A DNA stretch of 64,000 nucleotides from Lates calcarifer. Lineage: Eukaryota; Chordata; Actinopteri; Centropomidae. The first letter of the stretch is position 1. Every line of letters starts with the position of its first letter. Below, one piece after another: positions 1 through 12,256 of this stretch. Under the pieces are notes generated by a model, which had not been told where the DNA came from, ran no database searches, and saw only the letters and a list, made by a program, of their open reading frames with translations. Where the stretch lies: positions 3,047,937 to 3,111,936 of the forward strand of contig NC_066856.1 in NCBI RefSeq assembly GCF_001640805.2, in the 5' to 3' direction. The translations under genes and the position numbers were made by a program.

Positions 1-752
1 GGTGTGTGAATCTCTGTGTAAATGTGTGGCGATCTCTCCAAATGTGTGTATTTGTTTCCATCCTGTCCACGTGAATCACCATGTAGACTAAGTGGAATCG
101 CCGTCTCTTCTCTGGACAGCTGGACAGTGCCAGATATTTAGTCATGATGTACTGTGTGTGTGTGTTTCTTGTCTGAGAGCCCTGCATGAGCTGTATGAGA
201 GCATACAAAGAGACAGTTGTGTCACGGGGAGAGGTCTATCTCTGCTCTGGGATTGTTTAGCGTTTTCCCTGTCGTTATCCCGAGCAAAGAAAACACCACT
301 TTCACATGTCACTTTTCATTTCCAAAGTAGGCTGAGAAGCAGGGCCGCTGAGGAGCACCCGGCCCCACGGGCAACAATGCCCACATTCAGCTCCAGCTCT
401 CTGGCTCTCAGAACGCAGAGCGGAAAAGAGCAGGAGCGTCGAGATGTGTGTCCACGTTTATGATTACACATGATGGGAAGAAGACGTTTTATTTAAGAGG
501 GCCATGAGATTAGGATCTGGGAATGCCTCAGATGTGGCTTTGGAAGCAGTGCATGTTTTCACATTCACAACTCAACAGGCTGCAAGGGTGGTGTAACAGC
601 CACTGGACTTGAGTTCCGTAGAAGCACACATGCAAGAACAAACACAGAGACTTTTCCATGTCTGCTTCATGCAATATTGTCTTTTTCAAATTCCTTTCTT
701 TGTTACATTTTTTTTAATCATGATGCGATTATCCATATCATCTATGGCCAAA

Positions 753-787
753 ACACACACACATACACATGCACACACACACACACC
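753..787. repeat. CA microsatellite (imperfect)
   Basis: Interrupted CA dinucleotides with CATACA and CATGCA interruptions, in intron 5. Confidence 0.9.
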
Positions 788-2440
788 TCCTATACATACA
801 TAGCTGCAGCATATTAACCAAAAGATAATCCATGATAATCTGTGATAGACTTGATAACCACAGAAATTCTATATAAAATAAAAATTATACATTTCACATG
901 TTCTTTCAGCCTATTTTTGAATATTGTCTCTGTTGGTAGCGACAGTAGAGGAGAGAGAGTCTTATGCAACAAACGTCCAAAGGTGGAATCAAAACTGTTC
1001 AGTTTTACTCTCATTTTACTCACTTTAGACAACCCTGCTCTTTCCTGCCAATCTGTTTTTTTGCCTGCCTGTGTGTCAGTTGCCTGGTGGGTGGGGCAGG
1101 GATTACCGGTGCCAACTGGGAGCACCTGGTCCGGGTGATCGCAGTCTACAAATCTCTGGCAGCTGCTGGCAGTCTCCCTCTCTCTCCTTCACTACAGGCA
1201 GCTTCTTAGATATGCTGTTTTAATTCTTTTCTTTTATTTTGTTTTCATGCACATCACCACACTCACACACTATCCCCTCTCTCATGCACATTCTACACTA
1301 CTGACTCCTCAGATCCCCCACACACCATGTGTTACTGAGCTTTTGTTATGCATTTCAGTAATCTCAGTTTATTTAATACATTACTTTGTTTAACTGCTGA
1401 AAATGGTGTGTTTCCCACTTTTGTCATGGCCTTACGAGCCAGACTCTGACACACTTGATATCTCAAATCCAATAAAAGGCATATAAAATTACATCATCCT
1501 TTCAGCAAGTATCTCTTGGCTGTAAAAAAGTGCAGCCGAAGTGGTCTTTCTATTCCCTGCTTGAAGTTTTGAAGTAACTTTGGCTCTATAGCTAGCAATA
1601 ATATACATTTCTGAAATATTTCTATATATGTACAGTGAGCCTCTAATCCTTTAACTGAACAGTTGATCTATCCAATCAGGCCCAGGTGTCAATCACATTG
1701 CATTTACAGAACTTAAATCCTAATCTTTGAAGGTAAAATACATGCTCAATGTGTGGTAAGAAATAAAGTTCCATCACTGGTTTTATAAATAACTAGCTAT
1801 CATTAGTTATTTGAATTTTTAAAAATACATTAAGAAAGCTGTGACCCTTACCATCTTTAATTTTTTATAAACTACAATGTACATGTGTAAATAGTGTACG
1901 GACTACTTTCTCTATATAAAAACAAACCACACACCTTAGATTACATAAACACTAAAGAGTGTGGCTGCACCACTACACACAGATAAAACACAAGTTATGC
2001 AAAAGAAATGAAATCAATCCAGAATTATATACACACATAATAACATACAGATGTAGGTGCACACACACTCTCCTACACCCACATAAAGCAGATAAAATCA
2101 CACATGCATTCAAGTCTTCACACATACTGGCATTTGAACCTACAGCTGGATACACACCACGACACGGTGAGCCGGTCAGCAACCAGCAGTGCCCTCCACT
2201 TGTCTGTATGTTTTCGAATGTGGTGCTTCATCTTCTTTTGCAGCACTCCCAAGACACTGCAGCCTAATCCATCAAGTGAAAGATCTATTGCTTTTAAAGC
2301 ACATGGGTCTATCTGTAAAACACTAACATGTGTGCTGTCTGCTCTAATCTCATTAGCTGCTCCATTAATTTCCAGCCAGTGTCAGTACTTTTCTCTTGCT
2401 TTCCACATTCTGATGTAAACAGACAATAGACAAGTCACTT

Positions 2441-2445
2441 AAAAA

Positions 2446-2477
<32 letters not shown>
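2441..2477. repeat. Poly-A followed by CA microsatellite
   Basis: Nine A residues run directly into about 14 CA units. The A-then-CA arrangement is often left by a retroposed tail. Confidence 0.95.
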
Positions 2478-4329
2478 TCTATCTGGTTGTGTCCTCTGAT
2501 AACTTTCTCAATTGAGGACTTCTTCCCAGGGTTTCCAGCAACACTCAAACTTTACTCATCCTGTAAAACTGCATTTGTATACATTCACACCAGCAGACTT
2601 TTAACACGTAATAACGTGGATGGTGTTTTGACTCAGCTGAGAAGGACAATGACTGCAATGATCTGAATGAATGTGTTTGTGAAGGCTTCCAGACAAATGG
2701 AATCAGGGCTGCCATGATCCGACCGTCCTAATTGTGTCAGAGAGAAGAGGAGGCCCGTCTGCTGCAGATGAGAAAAGCATGGCATGTAAAATTGCCAATA
2801 GCTCATTCCAGCCACTGCCATTCATGGAAAACTAAGTTCGTCACAAGCTGAATCGATCACAAGACTTTCCTGTCTCATTGCAATTATCAACTCCCTTATT
2901 AAGTAAAGAAAATCCACCGACATCAATCATGCAGTTGGAGCTTTTACAATAATAATGTTGGACATGTCATCTATATTCGTATGTGCAGTGACTACTATAG
3001 CTCTGAAGTAGAACCAGTGCTATTTGTGGGTCTATAACGAGAAGTCCAGCTGATCCACTGGTATCCAGTGGCTGGGGCGGCTGGGTGGCCGAGCCCAGTG
3101 GTGGTATAGTTGTATTGATTGGTGCTAGCTGATGCCAGGCAGGACGCTATGTAGGCTGGCATTGCAAAATGGATGGCACGGACCCTGCAGTCTAGTGTTT
3201 CCATTTAGTTACACCCAGTGACACCCAGTCATGATTGGAAAACCAATCCTGTGCAACAACACAGAGCAGAGAGAAAAAGAAGAGGAGAGGAGGGAGAGCG
3301 ATAGAGCCTGATATTGATCTTGTCACATTCCTGGCAGCAGAGGTTTTATGGCTGCTAATGACGCCTAACAACCTGGGATGGAACAATCAAGCAAGAAGAG
3401 GATGGATGGAGTGTCAATGTTGCACTAGTAATGCTGCACAAAGGCACAACAGGAATGTGAAAGAAATGTGAATATAATATACTTCTGAACAACAGGTGTC
3501 CATATGGACATGGCAGAGAAGGGAGAAGGGATAACACTTTACTAGGAGAACAGCGAAAGGCATATATACATGAATTAAATTGTAACCTTTGAAAAGCACT
3601 TATGCCTTTACATTGCCTCAAATAAAATGTGTTACCAAAAATTTTAATGCACAAGAATGATCAGAGAAAGCTGCCCTGATAGCAAAACCAGATGAATGAA
3701 AGAGTGGGAGCAAGACAGACTCTGCGAGAGAGAGGGATGGTGTGTTAGTAGGAGGACAACTAAAGATGAACTGAGTGGGAAAAGTGAATGAACAGTGCTC
3801 AGTCAGTCAGTGATGAGGTCCGGTACCGACTGAGTGGCATTGAGCGAGCTGACAAGTGATGTATAAAACGAACGTGAACACAGCGGGGCACACGCGGCGA
3901 GCATCTCCAAGTCTGCTATTTACATCTGCGTCACAGGGCTTCAGGAGCATCCAAATGAGAGGAACAGAGCCGACCACAGCAGGCTTGTCAGCCTCTAATG
4001 TTCTCACATCATAGCGATGGTCACCCCGAGCAGCTGCGGTGTACCCGCCTTGGGCGTTCGAAGTCATCTTTTGCTACTTAACATATTTTTTGTGTGCAAG
4101 GACTTGGATTTTCCAGGATGCTTTGGGATGACGTAGTGGCTCCTCTATGGCAAGGAAATGTCAGTTAACACGTTCTTTAGCCAGTAATTCATGCAATGAG
4201 AATTACAAATAGTCAAATATGACAACACTAGTGCAATCTGGCTTCCTCCAAATTTTGTCTACAGTTCTCCTATTAGTCAGTCTGCACTCAAGCCCTTTAT
4301 CACTGGAGTAAACTTCACCAGTATTAGCA

Positions 4330-4372
4330 ACACCGCCACGTACGCCAGTATATCAGCTACACCGCCACGTAC
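4330..4372. repeat. Pair of 14-nt direct repeats
   Basis: ACACCGCCACGTAC occurs at 4330-4343 and again at 4359-4372, 29 nt apart. Confidence 0.9.
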
Positions 4373-5445
4373 TCAGCCCTCCTTAACACTCAAATTTAGC
4401 CCCTCACCAAAACTGTTCTGTAACCTTATCCAAAATAACACATTCTTTCAATAAAAGGACATGGCTGAGCTGATGTTTCTGTATGCGTCCACATGTTTAT
4501 GCTGCTCTCCAAACCCAATTATTTAATTGTCCCGACACTTGAGCTAATAAATCAGCCGCTTTGGGAGAGCAGCAGGAGAGCAGGGAGTACAACAGAAAAA
4601 GGGGGTAGACGAAGAAGAGGGAGGTTGTCCTGGAAGATACAATTTTTACTGTTTCACTAAAATGTGGCATGAAGTCACGCTCTGAGAAATGATAGCAATT
4701 AATCAGAGCTACTGAATTCAAACCACTAAACTAATCACAATTAACTTGATGAGTCACAAGGAAAGGTGCCTGTGTGCTAACTACAGGCCAGTCCCCACAT
4801 CAGCCACAACTACAGAATGAGACAAAAGCAGACTGAGGGAAAGAATGAAATAGAAAAATAAAAGAGCAAGTAAGTAAGGAGAGACGGAAAGGAAATTGGA
4901 TATTGTACAGCCCCGTTGTTATGATGTCAAGTTTGAGAATTTCAGGCTGATTATATGAAATTGCAAGTTAAAGGGCACATCCAAATCAATTTAGTGCAGC
5001 GGTGAATGAGGACCCTGCACAATTAGAGGGTTTTTTATTGGTTAGTGGAATGGCTGTGACTTCACCATGAGTATCTGACCTGCTGGCTGTTTCCTTACTG
5101 TACAATCTAACTGTTCATTAGGGTCAGTTTCCTTTTAAAGATGTACAGGTTGACAAGGTAAATGCAGAACCTTAAAAATTTACTCTCAAATTAGAGGGTC
5201 ACAAAACCAGATGACAAGTACCTATGAGTTTTTTTTAGTAAAGACTATTAAGGCCATTTCACAGTAAATGCAAAGTGTGTTGGAACACTGAATTATATTC
5301 TTACTCAGAGCCAGTTTGATTGCTATGTTAAACCTTGATGACCAATACAAATGTATTTAAGAAGATAATTGTGTGATTAGAGCTGTATGACAAGCATATT
5401 CAAAAAGTGACCATACTGTACGGCAAAAGGTTGCAGTTTTGCTTC

Positions 5446-5467
5446 GTTTGTTTGTTTGTTTGTTTTG
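5446..5467. repeat. (GTTT)n microsatellite
   Basis: About five GTTT units lie just before TTTTGCAG on the plus strand. Confidence 0.9.
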
Positions 5468-7639
5468 CAGTGGATGGGAAGGTAAAAGACTATACATATA
5501 CATCAGGAGAAAAGGAGCTACTTGATGCTAAATGTTGGTTGAGAGCAGCAAAGAAAACAAGGTAACAAGAAATGAGATATATGAAGACTATAGAGTTCAC
5601 AGAGTGAGGTATGTGCACAGGTGTCACTTCTTCCTGCAGCAAAGCTTATTTAAAACTATTTCCCACTGACAGGGTGCGAAAGGTTAATGTGCATAAAAAT
5701 GACAAATCATGGGGCATAAATCTGGTGTGAAAAGGCCTTTAGCTATACAACAGTATGCAGTAGCCACTGTAGAAACCCCTCTTTTTTCCTCTAGGTTTGT
5801 ATTACTGCAGCAATTTGTTCCATTCCCACTGTAACTGTTTGATAAATGCAAGTCTCACTCTCTTGGGACATATCAATTCTTCAGTGGTCACAAGACAAAG
5901 TGTGTGAACACAAACAGGTGATGGAAGATACAAACACAGAGTCTGTCTCTGAGGTTCCAAACACTCCTTAAAGAGGCCAGAGTAGAGATCTAAGTTGAAC
6001 TTTCCCTTCTATGTGTGTCCTCAGTACAAATACAAAACCATCACACATGACATTTCTGAGATGGCTCACTGCCACAACAGCAGCCCTCTAGTACTCATTG
6101 TTTTTTATTTCATGCACACACAGAAAAGCCATGCCATGCAACAGAGTCCTACTGTTGTCTACACCATGGTCAGGCCTAAATTATAGCCACAGGAGATTAT
6201 GGGCAGCAGTTGTGCCCTGTGGGTGTTTTGGGCAGTGAGAGGGCAGCTGAGACTGAAACCACTCCACAGCAATGCTATTGTATAGTTTGATTTTGGTTTT
6301 CTCACTGCTGTGAAATTAGTTGCAATGGCAGATTCAGTGGCTGTGGCTACCGTGCTACCAAATGTGTTTTTATCTAATGCAAGCTGGAAGTTACAATGAT
6401 TGAATGTAGACTGTTTTGCATCAAAGCCTGGTGGTGATACTGATGATATATTGATACTTCTTAACTTGGAGGAGTATTTATCAAACTGACCTAGTGTTGA
6501 CCCTTGAAATCCCCTGAAGGAACAGTGGAGGCACAGCAAATTCTCTATTTAGATCACAATGAGCAGTTTGCACCCTTAACCTATAAACTAAAACTGAGCC
6601 ACTATATTACTGCAAGATACATTCTACATAATTAACACCTTCCATATTGTGCAATAATACACAACATCACACATCATAAATGTGTGTTTCTTATGAACTC
6701 AGGGGCCAAATCACTTAGACAGAAAAGCATCAACTCACGTAATGGAATAACACCGGCTAGATGATTGAGCTGACTGGGACGGGTGTAAATCACATTATGG
6801 TTTCAGGGAATGTGATCCAACATCAGGCTCGGGAGAGGCCTTAGCAGGAAGCGCCCGCGACAATGTGTGTTGTGAGAGAGAGCGAGAATTCCTCGAAGCC
6901 ACATTATTACATTCAGCAGCTCCGCAGAACATGCAACAGGCAGGAACCCAAAAATGGCTTAGGTGTGTTCTGCTTTCCCCAGGGTGTGGTGAGAGGAGTG
7001 CGCCGGCCTGGAGCCAAGATGGTGGTCAGGGTGAAAACCACAAAGTGAAAATAGAGGCGGCCGGGGCCAGGACATGTCCGGCACAGATCAAAGGTGGGCA
7101 GGGCCTCAGCACACAACAAAGTGCTATGATGACAGATGGAGGTCTTTCACAGGCCATGGAGGACTTGAGCAGTTGAGTTCTTATGTGTCGCAGGACACTG
7201 AGGTCAGTTAAGAGAATCGAAAATTCACAACAAAGGCAAAACAGGGATAATCATGCAAGAAAGAAAAAAAAAACATTATGTGGTGCAACTGAAACCAGCA
7301 CCAATTTGGTTTGGTGGGGTTACAGAAGCTCACTCCTAAATGTGCCTCACTAGTGGACAAAGCCAGAGGAATGCATGCTATGGCAGTCATCTAACAACAC
7401 AGACACCCAGGATGTTGAGGGGTGGAGTGAAAATGAGAATGCCAGCCAAGATGTCGCTACTGTACACTTGGGGCCCTAGGGTCTAGACAGTTGGGTGGTT
7501 TTTGACATCTAGGACGATGTCTGAGGAGCACGGACATGAGAGGCATGTTACAATAAGAGAGCAACACTGACCAGGATAGAAAAAGAAGCCGTTCACAGAC
7601 ACCAAGCCTAGACTGGCTGAAAATACTCATGGCCAAGAG

Positions 7640-7705
7640 CAGGGTAATTGTGGTTGGTTTTGGTGTGCTTACAACTTCAAGGTTGTGGGTTGGATTCCCA
7701 CAGGC
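7640..7705 (+). mobile_element. Possible tRNA-derived SINE head
   Basis: Positions 7685-7701 read GTGGG-TTGGATT-CCCAC, a perfect 5-bp stem with a 7-nt loop exactly like a tRNA T arm. The core GGTTGGATTCC differs from the pol III B box by one base. TGGTTGGTTTTGG at about 7653 could be a decayed A box. The following sequence matches no tail I know. Confidence 0.35.
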
Positions 7706-8092
7706 GAGTACCTCAAAAGCAAAAGCATGTACGGTATTGGCTTGACCTGTAGTGTGGATACTGCTTTGACACAAGAGGTTTTCGGAAATTCAGGGATTAG
7801 TGATAAGAGTCTTATAATGTAAAGATGTTCACTGTAAATAATAAAGGACAAATGATAAATTTGTGTTGGATACATTTTTGCTTAAAGTATTTTTATATCC
7901 ATAGTGAAAGCTGACAGTGGAAGGAGGAGGGGGAGCAACATGCAACAAAACTTTATTTCCTGACTCGAACCAGGAATGCTGTGGTCCATGGTCTGCATCT
8001 TTACCCCACTTTAGGCAACTGACATACAGTGAAGACATCATTTTAACTGTTAACTTCCTAAAACCTACTGGGCAATCGGCAATGTTACTTAC

Positions 8093-8224
8093 AAGAGGCT
8101 CCTTGTTTTTAACCAGTCTTATGATTTTCACTGAATCCTCATCGTCGTCGATGTCTTCAGGCAGCGGAGGTAGTTCGGGGTCATAACTCTTCCGGGCAAC
8201 TGTGTCGTGGACCGTCAGAAGGCT
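8093..8224 (-). CDS. mpp7: mpp7 coding exon 5 (linker and first PDZ strand)
   Basis: The exon is 132 nt (44 codons), phase 0 at both ends. Its acceptor is TACCTCTTCTAG and its donor CTT|GTAAGT. It encodes [20 protein letters not shown], then an acidic linker ([12 protein letters not shown]), then [11 protein letters not shown]; residues about 106-149. LL-VHDTVA-K-YDP closes the second L27 region. [13 protein letters not shown] is the first beta strand of the PDZ domain. The peptide-binding loop (GATI in the family) should open the next exon, which I could not find between 1 and 8092. The [11 protein letters not shown] form is MPP7-like; MPP3 has a different, longer linker here. Confidence 0.97.
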
Positions 8225-8942
8225 CTAGAAGAGGTAGAAAATGGAGGGATTGATGGGAGGGAAGAAACAATAGGCAAGGGTTATCAGTCAAACCATAAAG
8301 GCCTTAGCTTTACCTCGGCATAATTAGCAAAACAGAGTAGAGCAATACACGCTATTAAGAGTTCAATCTATCATTTCTTTCTTTGAGTGGGACAGAGAAA
8401 ATGCAGAGACTGTAAGGAGGATGGTTATGAATTGGGGTGTCTCCCTCAAGTGCTGGGTGATGGATTTGAAAGCATTCAGGGCCAGTAGTTGTAGCTACAT
8501 GCGTTAATTGTCATTAGGCCCATGCTCTCCCTCCATACATCTCTCTGATTAAAGGCAACCAGCACCCGCCCTGGACCATTGCTCACCAGGGGCTGCAAAT
8601 GGAAGGGTAGGGGGGACAAGTTTGGCCACAGTTTCCAGCATCGATGCTTTCCAGGGCAAGGTGGTGAACGCTCAGAGAAGCGATGTTCTGCACTGTTGGG
8701 CGGCAGGCTCAAAGTAATGAAGTTCTCAGCCGCCTGAGATATTTTACACATTCACGAGCAGACATAAAAAAGAGACGGGACACAGACAAGAATGATGCCA
8801 TTGAGACATTCATTTTTCAAACTATTTAACGACTCCATGTCCGTACCAAGATGCATCTGGACGCGTGCTGCTTTTTCCGTGGTTGAGGAGGGGAGAGAAA
8901 AGTGAGAAAAACATCTTCCACCTCATGTGCCAGACAAAAGTA

Positions 8943-9022
8943 GAGTGAGTGAGTGAGAGCGAGCGAGAGCGAGAGCGAGAGAGAGAGAGAGAGAGAGTGA
9001 GAGAGAGACAGCGACAGAGAGA
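8943..9022. repeat. Purine-only GA/GC-GA microsatellite
   Basis: GTGA, GAGC and GA repeats form an 80-nt stretch dominated by purines, with about 11 uninterrupted GA units near 8978-8998. Polypurine on the plus strand means polypyrimidine in the mpp7 transcript. Confidence 0.92.
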
Positions 9023-9834
9023 AGGATATGGTGAGAAGAGGAGCGGTGTGTTTTATGACATGGGAGCATGCTGCAGTACAGCGTTCAAGATGTTGCTAAC
9101 TGGGAGCAGATGAGAGGAGGAGACATAACTGGGTCTCTGTGGCTGGGATCCATTGAAAGACAAGCTGACCAACATACACACACACAGTTTATCTTGTATA
9201 CTTGTGAGAACTTGGTTCTATTTATTCCTTTAGTCCTGACTACAACCCTAAAGGATGATTCCGGTTTGTTACAAGTTTGGTCTTACTCAAAACCCTTGAT
9301 CCATGTCATTCCCCATCTCCCTCTCTCCTCTAATTCCCATCTCCCTGCTGTCCAGTCTTTAATAAAGGCACATTTACTCCCTAAATTTAGATCTGGGACT
9401 GTGGCAACATCATTAAAAAGAAGTCCACTGGGGAAAGAAACATGATCAGCCAGACAATCAGACAATTTTTAAACAAAGCTCCAGGTTGGTCAAACTTATT
9501 TAGAAAAGAAATTAAAGGCAAACAGTAAAATCATTACCCCCATTTCCCATTAATCAAGGGACAAACATTGTGGTTTCACTTTGAAATGAACTTCTAAATC
9601 AAGTGGTTTAGATAATCTAACTTTTGGCTTGTTAACTAGCTGTCTGATCATCTGACTGTTGTGTTTCTTGTCTGACTTTGCTGTAGAACATACTGCTGTG
9701 TTCCCAGATCTCAGCAATTACTTTGGTGGGTACAATGAAATCATAACCAATAAAAACTATGGCCAAGCCTAAAAAAAGTAATATCCAGGTTGTAATACAC
9801 CATAATTCACCGAACCTAATACCTAATGTCAACT

Positions 9835-9895
9835 TTTACCCTAAATCTAATATCGATACTAACCCTAAACAGGTTTCTAACTCTAAACTAATTCA
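9835..9895 (+). repeat. Degenerate TAACCCTAA-like tract
   Basis: Repeated variants (TTACCCTAAATCTAA, ACTAACCCTAAACAGG, CTAACTCTAAACTAA) recur at about 10-20 nt spacing. Such decayed tracts are common parts of fish interspersed repeats of the form CTAACCCTAACC. They do not indicate a functional telomere. Confidence 0.45.
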
Positions 9896-12232
9896 CTAGA
9901 GCAATGCAGACCAGACAAAACAAGGAAAAAACGGACTCAAAATCCCAGACGAACACAAATTTAATTCCACATTTTTCTCTTTCTTGTCTTTCCTCCCTGA
10001 ATTTCTCTTGTTTTCTTGGTCCTCCTGCCCAAACTTCTCTCAAATGTCATTAATCCTCTCCCTTTTTCTTGTTTGCTCTTCTTCAGTTTTATCTTTCATG
10101 TAATTTTCCCAAAATCTTCCCAGCATCAGTTTGTGCGTTTCTCAGAACAGGCCTAACAGCGTGTTCCTGGCTTTCATCTGCACTGTACATAAACACACGC
10201 TTTGTGTTGTATTGTATGTCTGGGGATGCTGTCATTATGGTATTGAAATATTCACTTGGAACGTTAAAAAACCAAAACTGTTTGCAGATGAGGACAATAA
10301 AAGCAAACTGGATGGGAATGGGATCTCAAACCTGTGCTGGATATAACAAATAAATTATTTTCATAGCATCATGTCAAGGCATGGATGGAGTTTGCAGTTA
10401 CAGTTTCCTCAGTATTGTTATGAGATCAGTAATGTTGCACACACAGTTCAGAGGACTACATGTGAATATGTATAACTTTATAACAGCGTTACAGCCAATG
10501 AATGGAGGCCGAGGGCTAATATTTACAGAGGAAAGCTTCTGACTTTGTGGCCACAATCTCTTTTCTGTTTTCTTTACCTCCTTTACTCAGATTTTTCTCC
10601 CACAGGGGGCACAAGAAAACCTATTCTAATTTGCCGTCATATCAAATTCCCACAGTTTTCTGAAAACATCCTTTGGTGAAAGCTGGCCCGTGTAGTGACA
10701 ACAAACCCAGAGAAAGAAGATTTTTTTTTTAGCCTGAGGTTGGATACATGTGGTGTTGTGGCTCTCTTTATGGTATTTGAATGTCAGTCACAGCACCTGA
10801 TCTGTGTCACAACAACCTGTGGGTCAGCCAGGCATCCATCAGCCTCTCAGCAGGGTGGGACACCCATGCAGGCGTGGTGCCCAAGAAGCAGAACTACAGT
10901 GTTTTTCTTATGCTGTGTTTTTCTTAATAGTGCTGACGTACTTTGTCAGTCATTCAGTGGACACAGAGTTAATCAACAATGATGTTGATCTTTGATTTGA
11001 CTCTTTCCATCGCGATCTGTATGTCATTTGTCTGTTCAACTGTGCAAATAAGTAAAACACAAACTAAACTTGAACCCAGCTGTTCAAGTCATAAATCAAG
11101 CAGAAAAATGTCATTCAAATGTTAAACAATTGCTGGATCCAGCTTGTGAAATGTGAGGATTTGTTGCTTTTCTCTGTTTTCTATGACAGTAACCTGATTA
11201 TGAAGTGTTAGTTGACCAAATTTGAAATGTGAACATGTCAGCCTGGGCACTGGGAAATTAAAATGGTCATCTTTCAATATATTCTGACATTTTATAGACT
11301 TGATGTTTAATCAGTTAAGACATAGTTGAAAGGAAACCTGGTTGTTGCAGGTACAAAGCAGAATTAACATTACAATTTTCATAGAAAAATTTAACTGAAC
11401 TCTGTCTCCACTTTCCATCCATCAGGCCTAGTATCCTGACCTTTGAGTGTCCCCTCATTGATAGCACTTCCTTAAATCTGGCATTGCTCCCCACTGCCAC
11501 ATTCTGTGCCATGGCTGTGCCTAACAACCCGTAACAGAGCCACAGCTAATTCCTTGTAAAAACTTTCTAGGAAGCAGCAATAACAGCTCTATGCTAATAG
11601 ATAGCACATGGTACATGCCCTGGCTGGTGACCGCTGACATGGGGAACCACACAGGTACAAATGTTTTACACAACACACAGTATGTATGTGTGGAAGCCTT
11701 TTTCTTGGACTGATATGAGTCAGTGAGTCTTGTTATGGCTCAGAGTTGGTGGATTAGCTGCCTAATCAAATCTGGACTTATATCCTTGTATAGACCCTGG
11801 AGCTGAGGCCTGAAGAGGAAAGGAGAACGAAGGAAAGTGAGAGACGGAAAGAGAGATGAAAGGAAGTGAAACCACCCTTGTTTTCCAGGCATCCTGTCCT
11901 TTCTCGGTTCGTGTGTTTGTGTTCATTAGGCATAATAGGGATCCTAGAAAAACAGATCACTGTGCTTGACTAAATAAACCTGCCCGTACATTCCTGGCAT
12001 TGGCCTCTCATTAAAGCCCCCGGCCCTGTCACCGGCCTGCTCGTTTTTCAGCTGGCGGTGCGGGATCGGTGCTGGGTAACTGTTTTCCCCAGGCAAGTGG
12101 GACCCTGCTGTGAGCGCTCTGCCTTGGAGACACTGCTGTAGGCCAGCTGGGATATGACACTCACGCCCACCCTCTCTAAGCCTTGAACTTCAGCACACAC
12201 CAACCCGAGTCAAACACATTCTACAAGCATGC

Positions 12233-12256
12233 ATACACACACACACACACACACAC
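12233..12256. repeat. CA microsatellite
   Basis: About 12 CA units in intron 4. Confidence 0.95.

Larger units (their letters stand above)
1..8092 (-). other. mpp7: mpp7 intron 5, left part (runs off the window)
   Basis: Sequence downstream of exon 5 on the gene strand begins at the GTAAGT donor. The next exon should encode the PDZ peptide-binding loop. I searched the frames here for it without success, so the intron is longer than 8 kb. It holds CA and TTTG arrays, a CpG-denser block at 3810-4065, a pair of 14-nt direct repeats and a tRNA-like B-box at 7685-7701. Confidence 0.75.

Noticed and set aside
3807..4067. 86-aa minus-strand frame in the CpG-denser block
   Set aside because: No MPP7 PDZ, SH3 or kinase-like sequence and no splice sites at its ends; the CpG content better fits a regulatory element.
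6863..7176. Overlapping plus-strand frames in a GC-richer patch
   Set aside because: Checked on both strands as a possible PDZ exon of mpp7; the expected GATI...GGAADRSGL-type sequence is not there.
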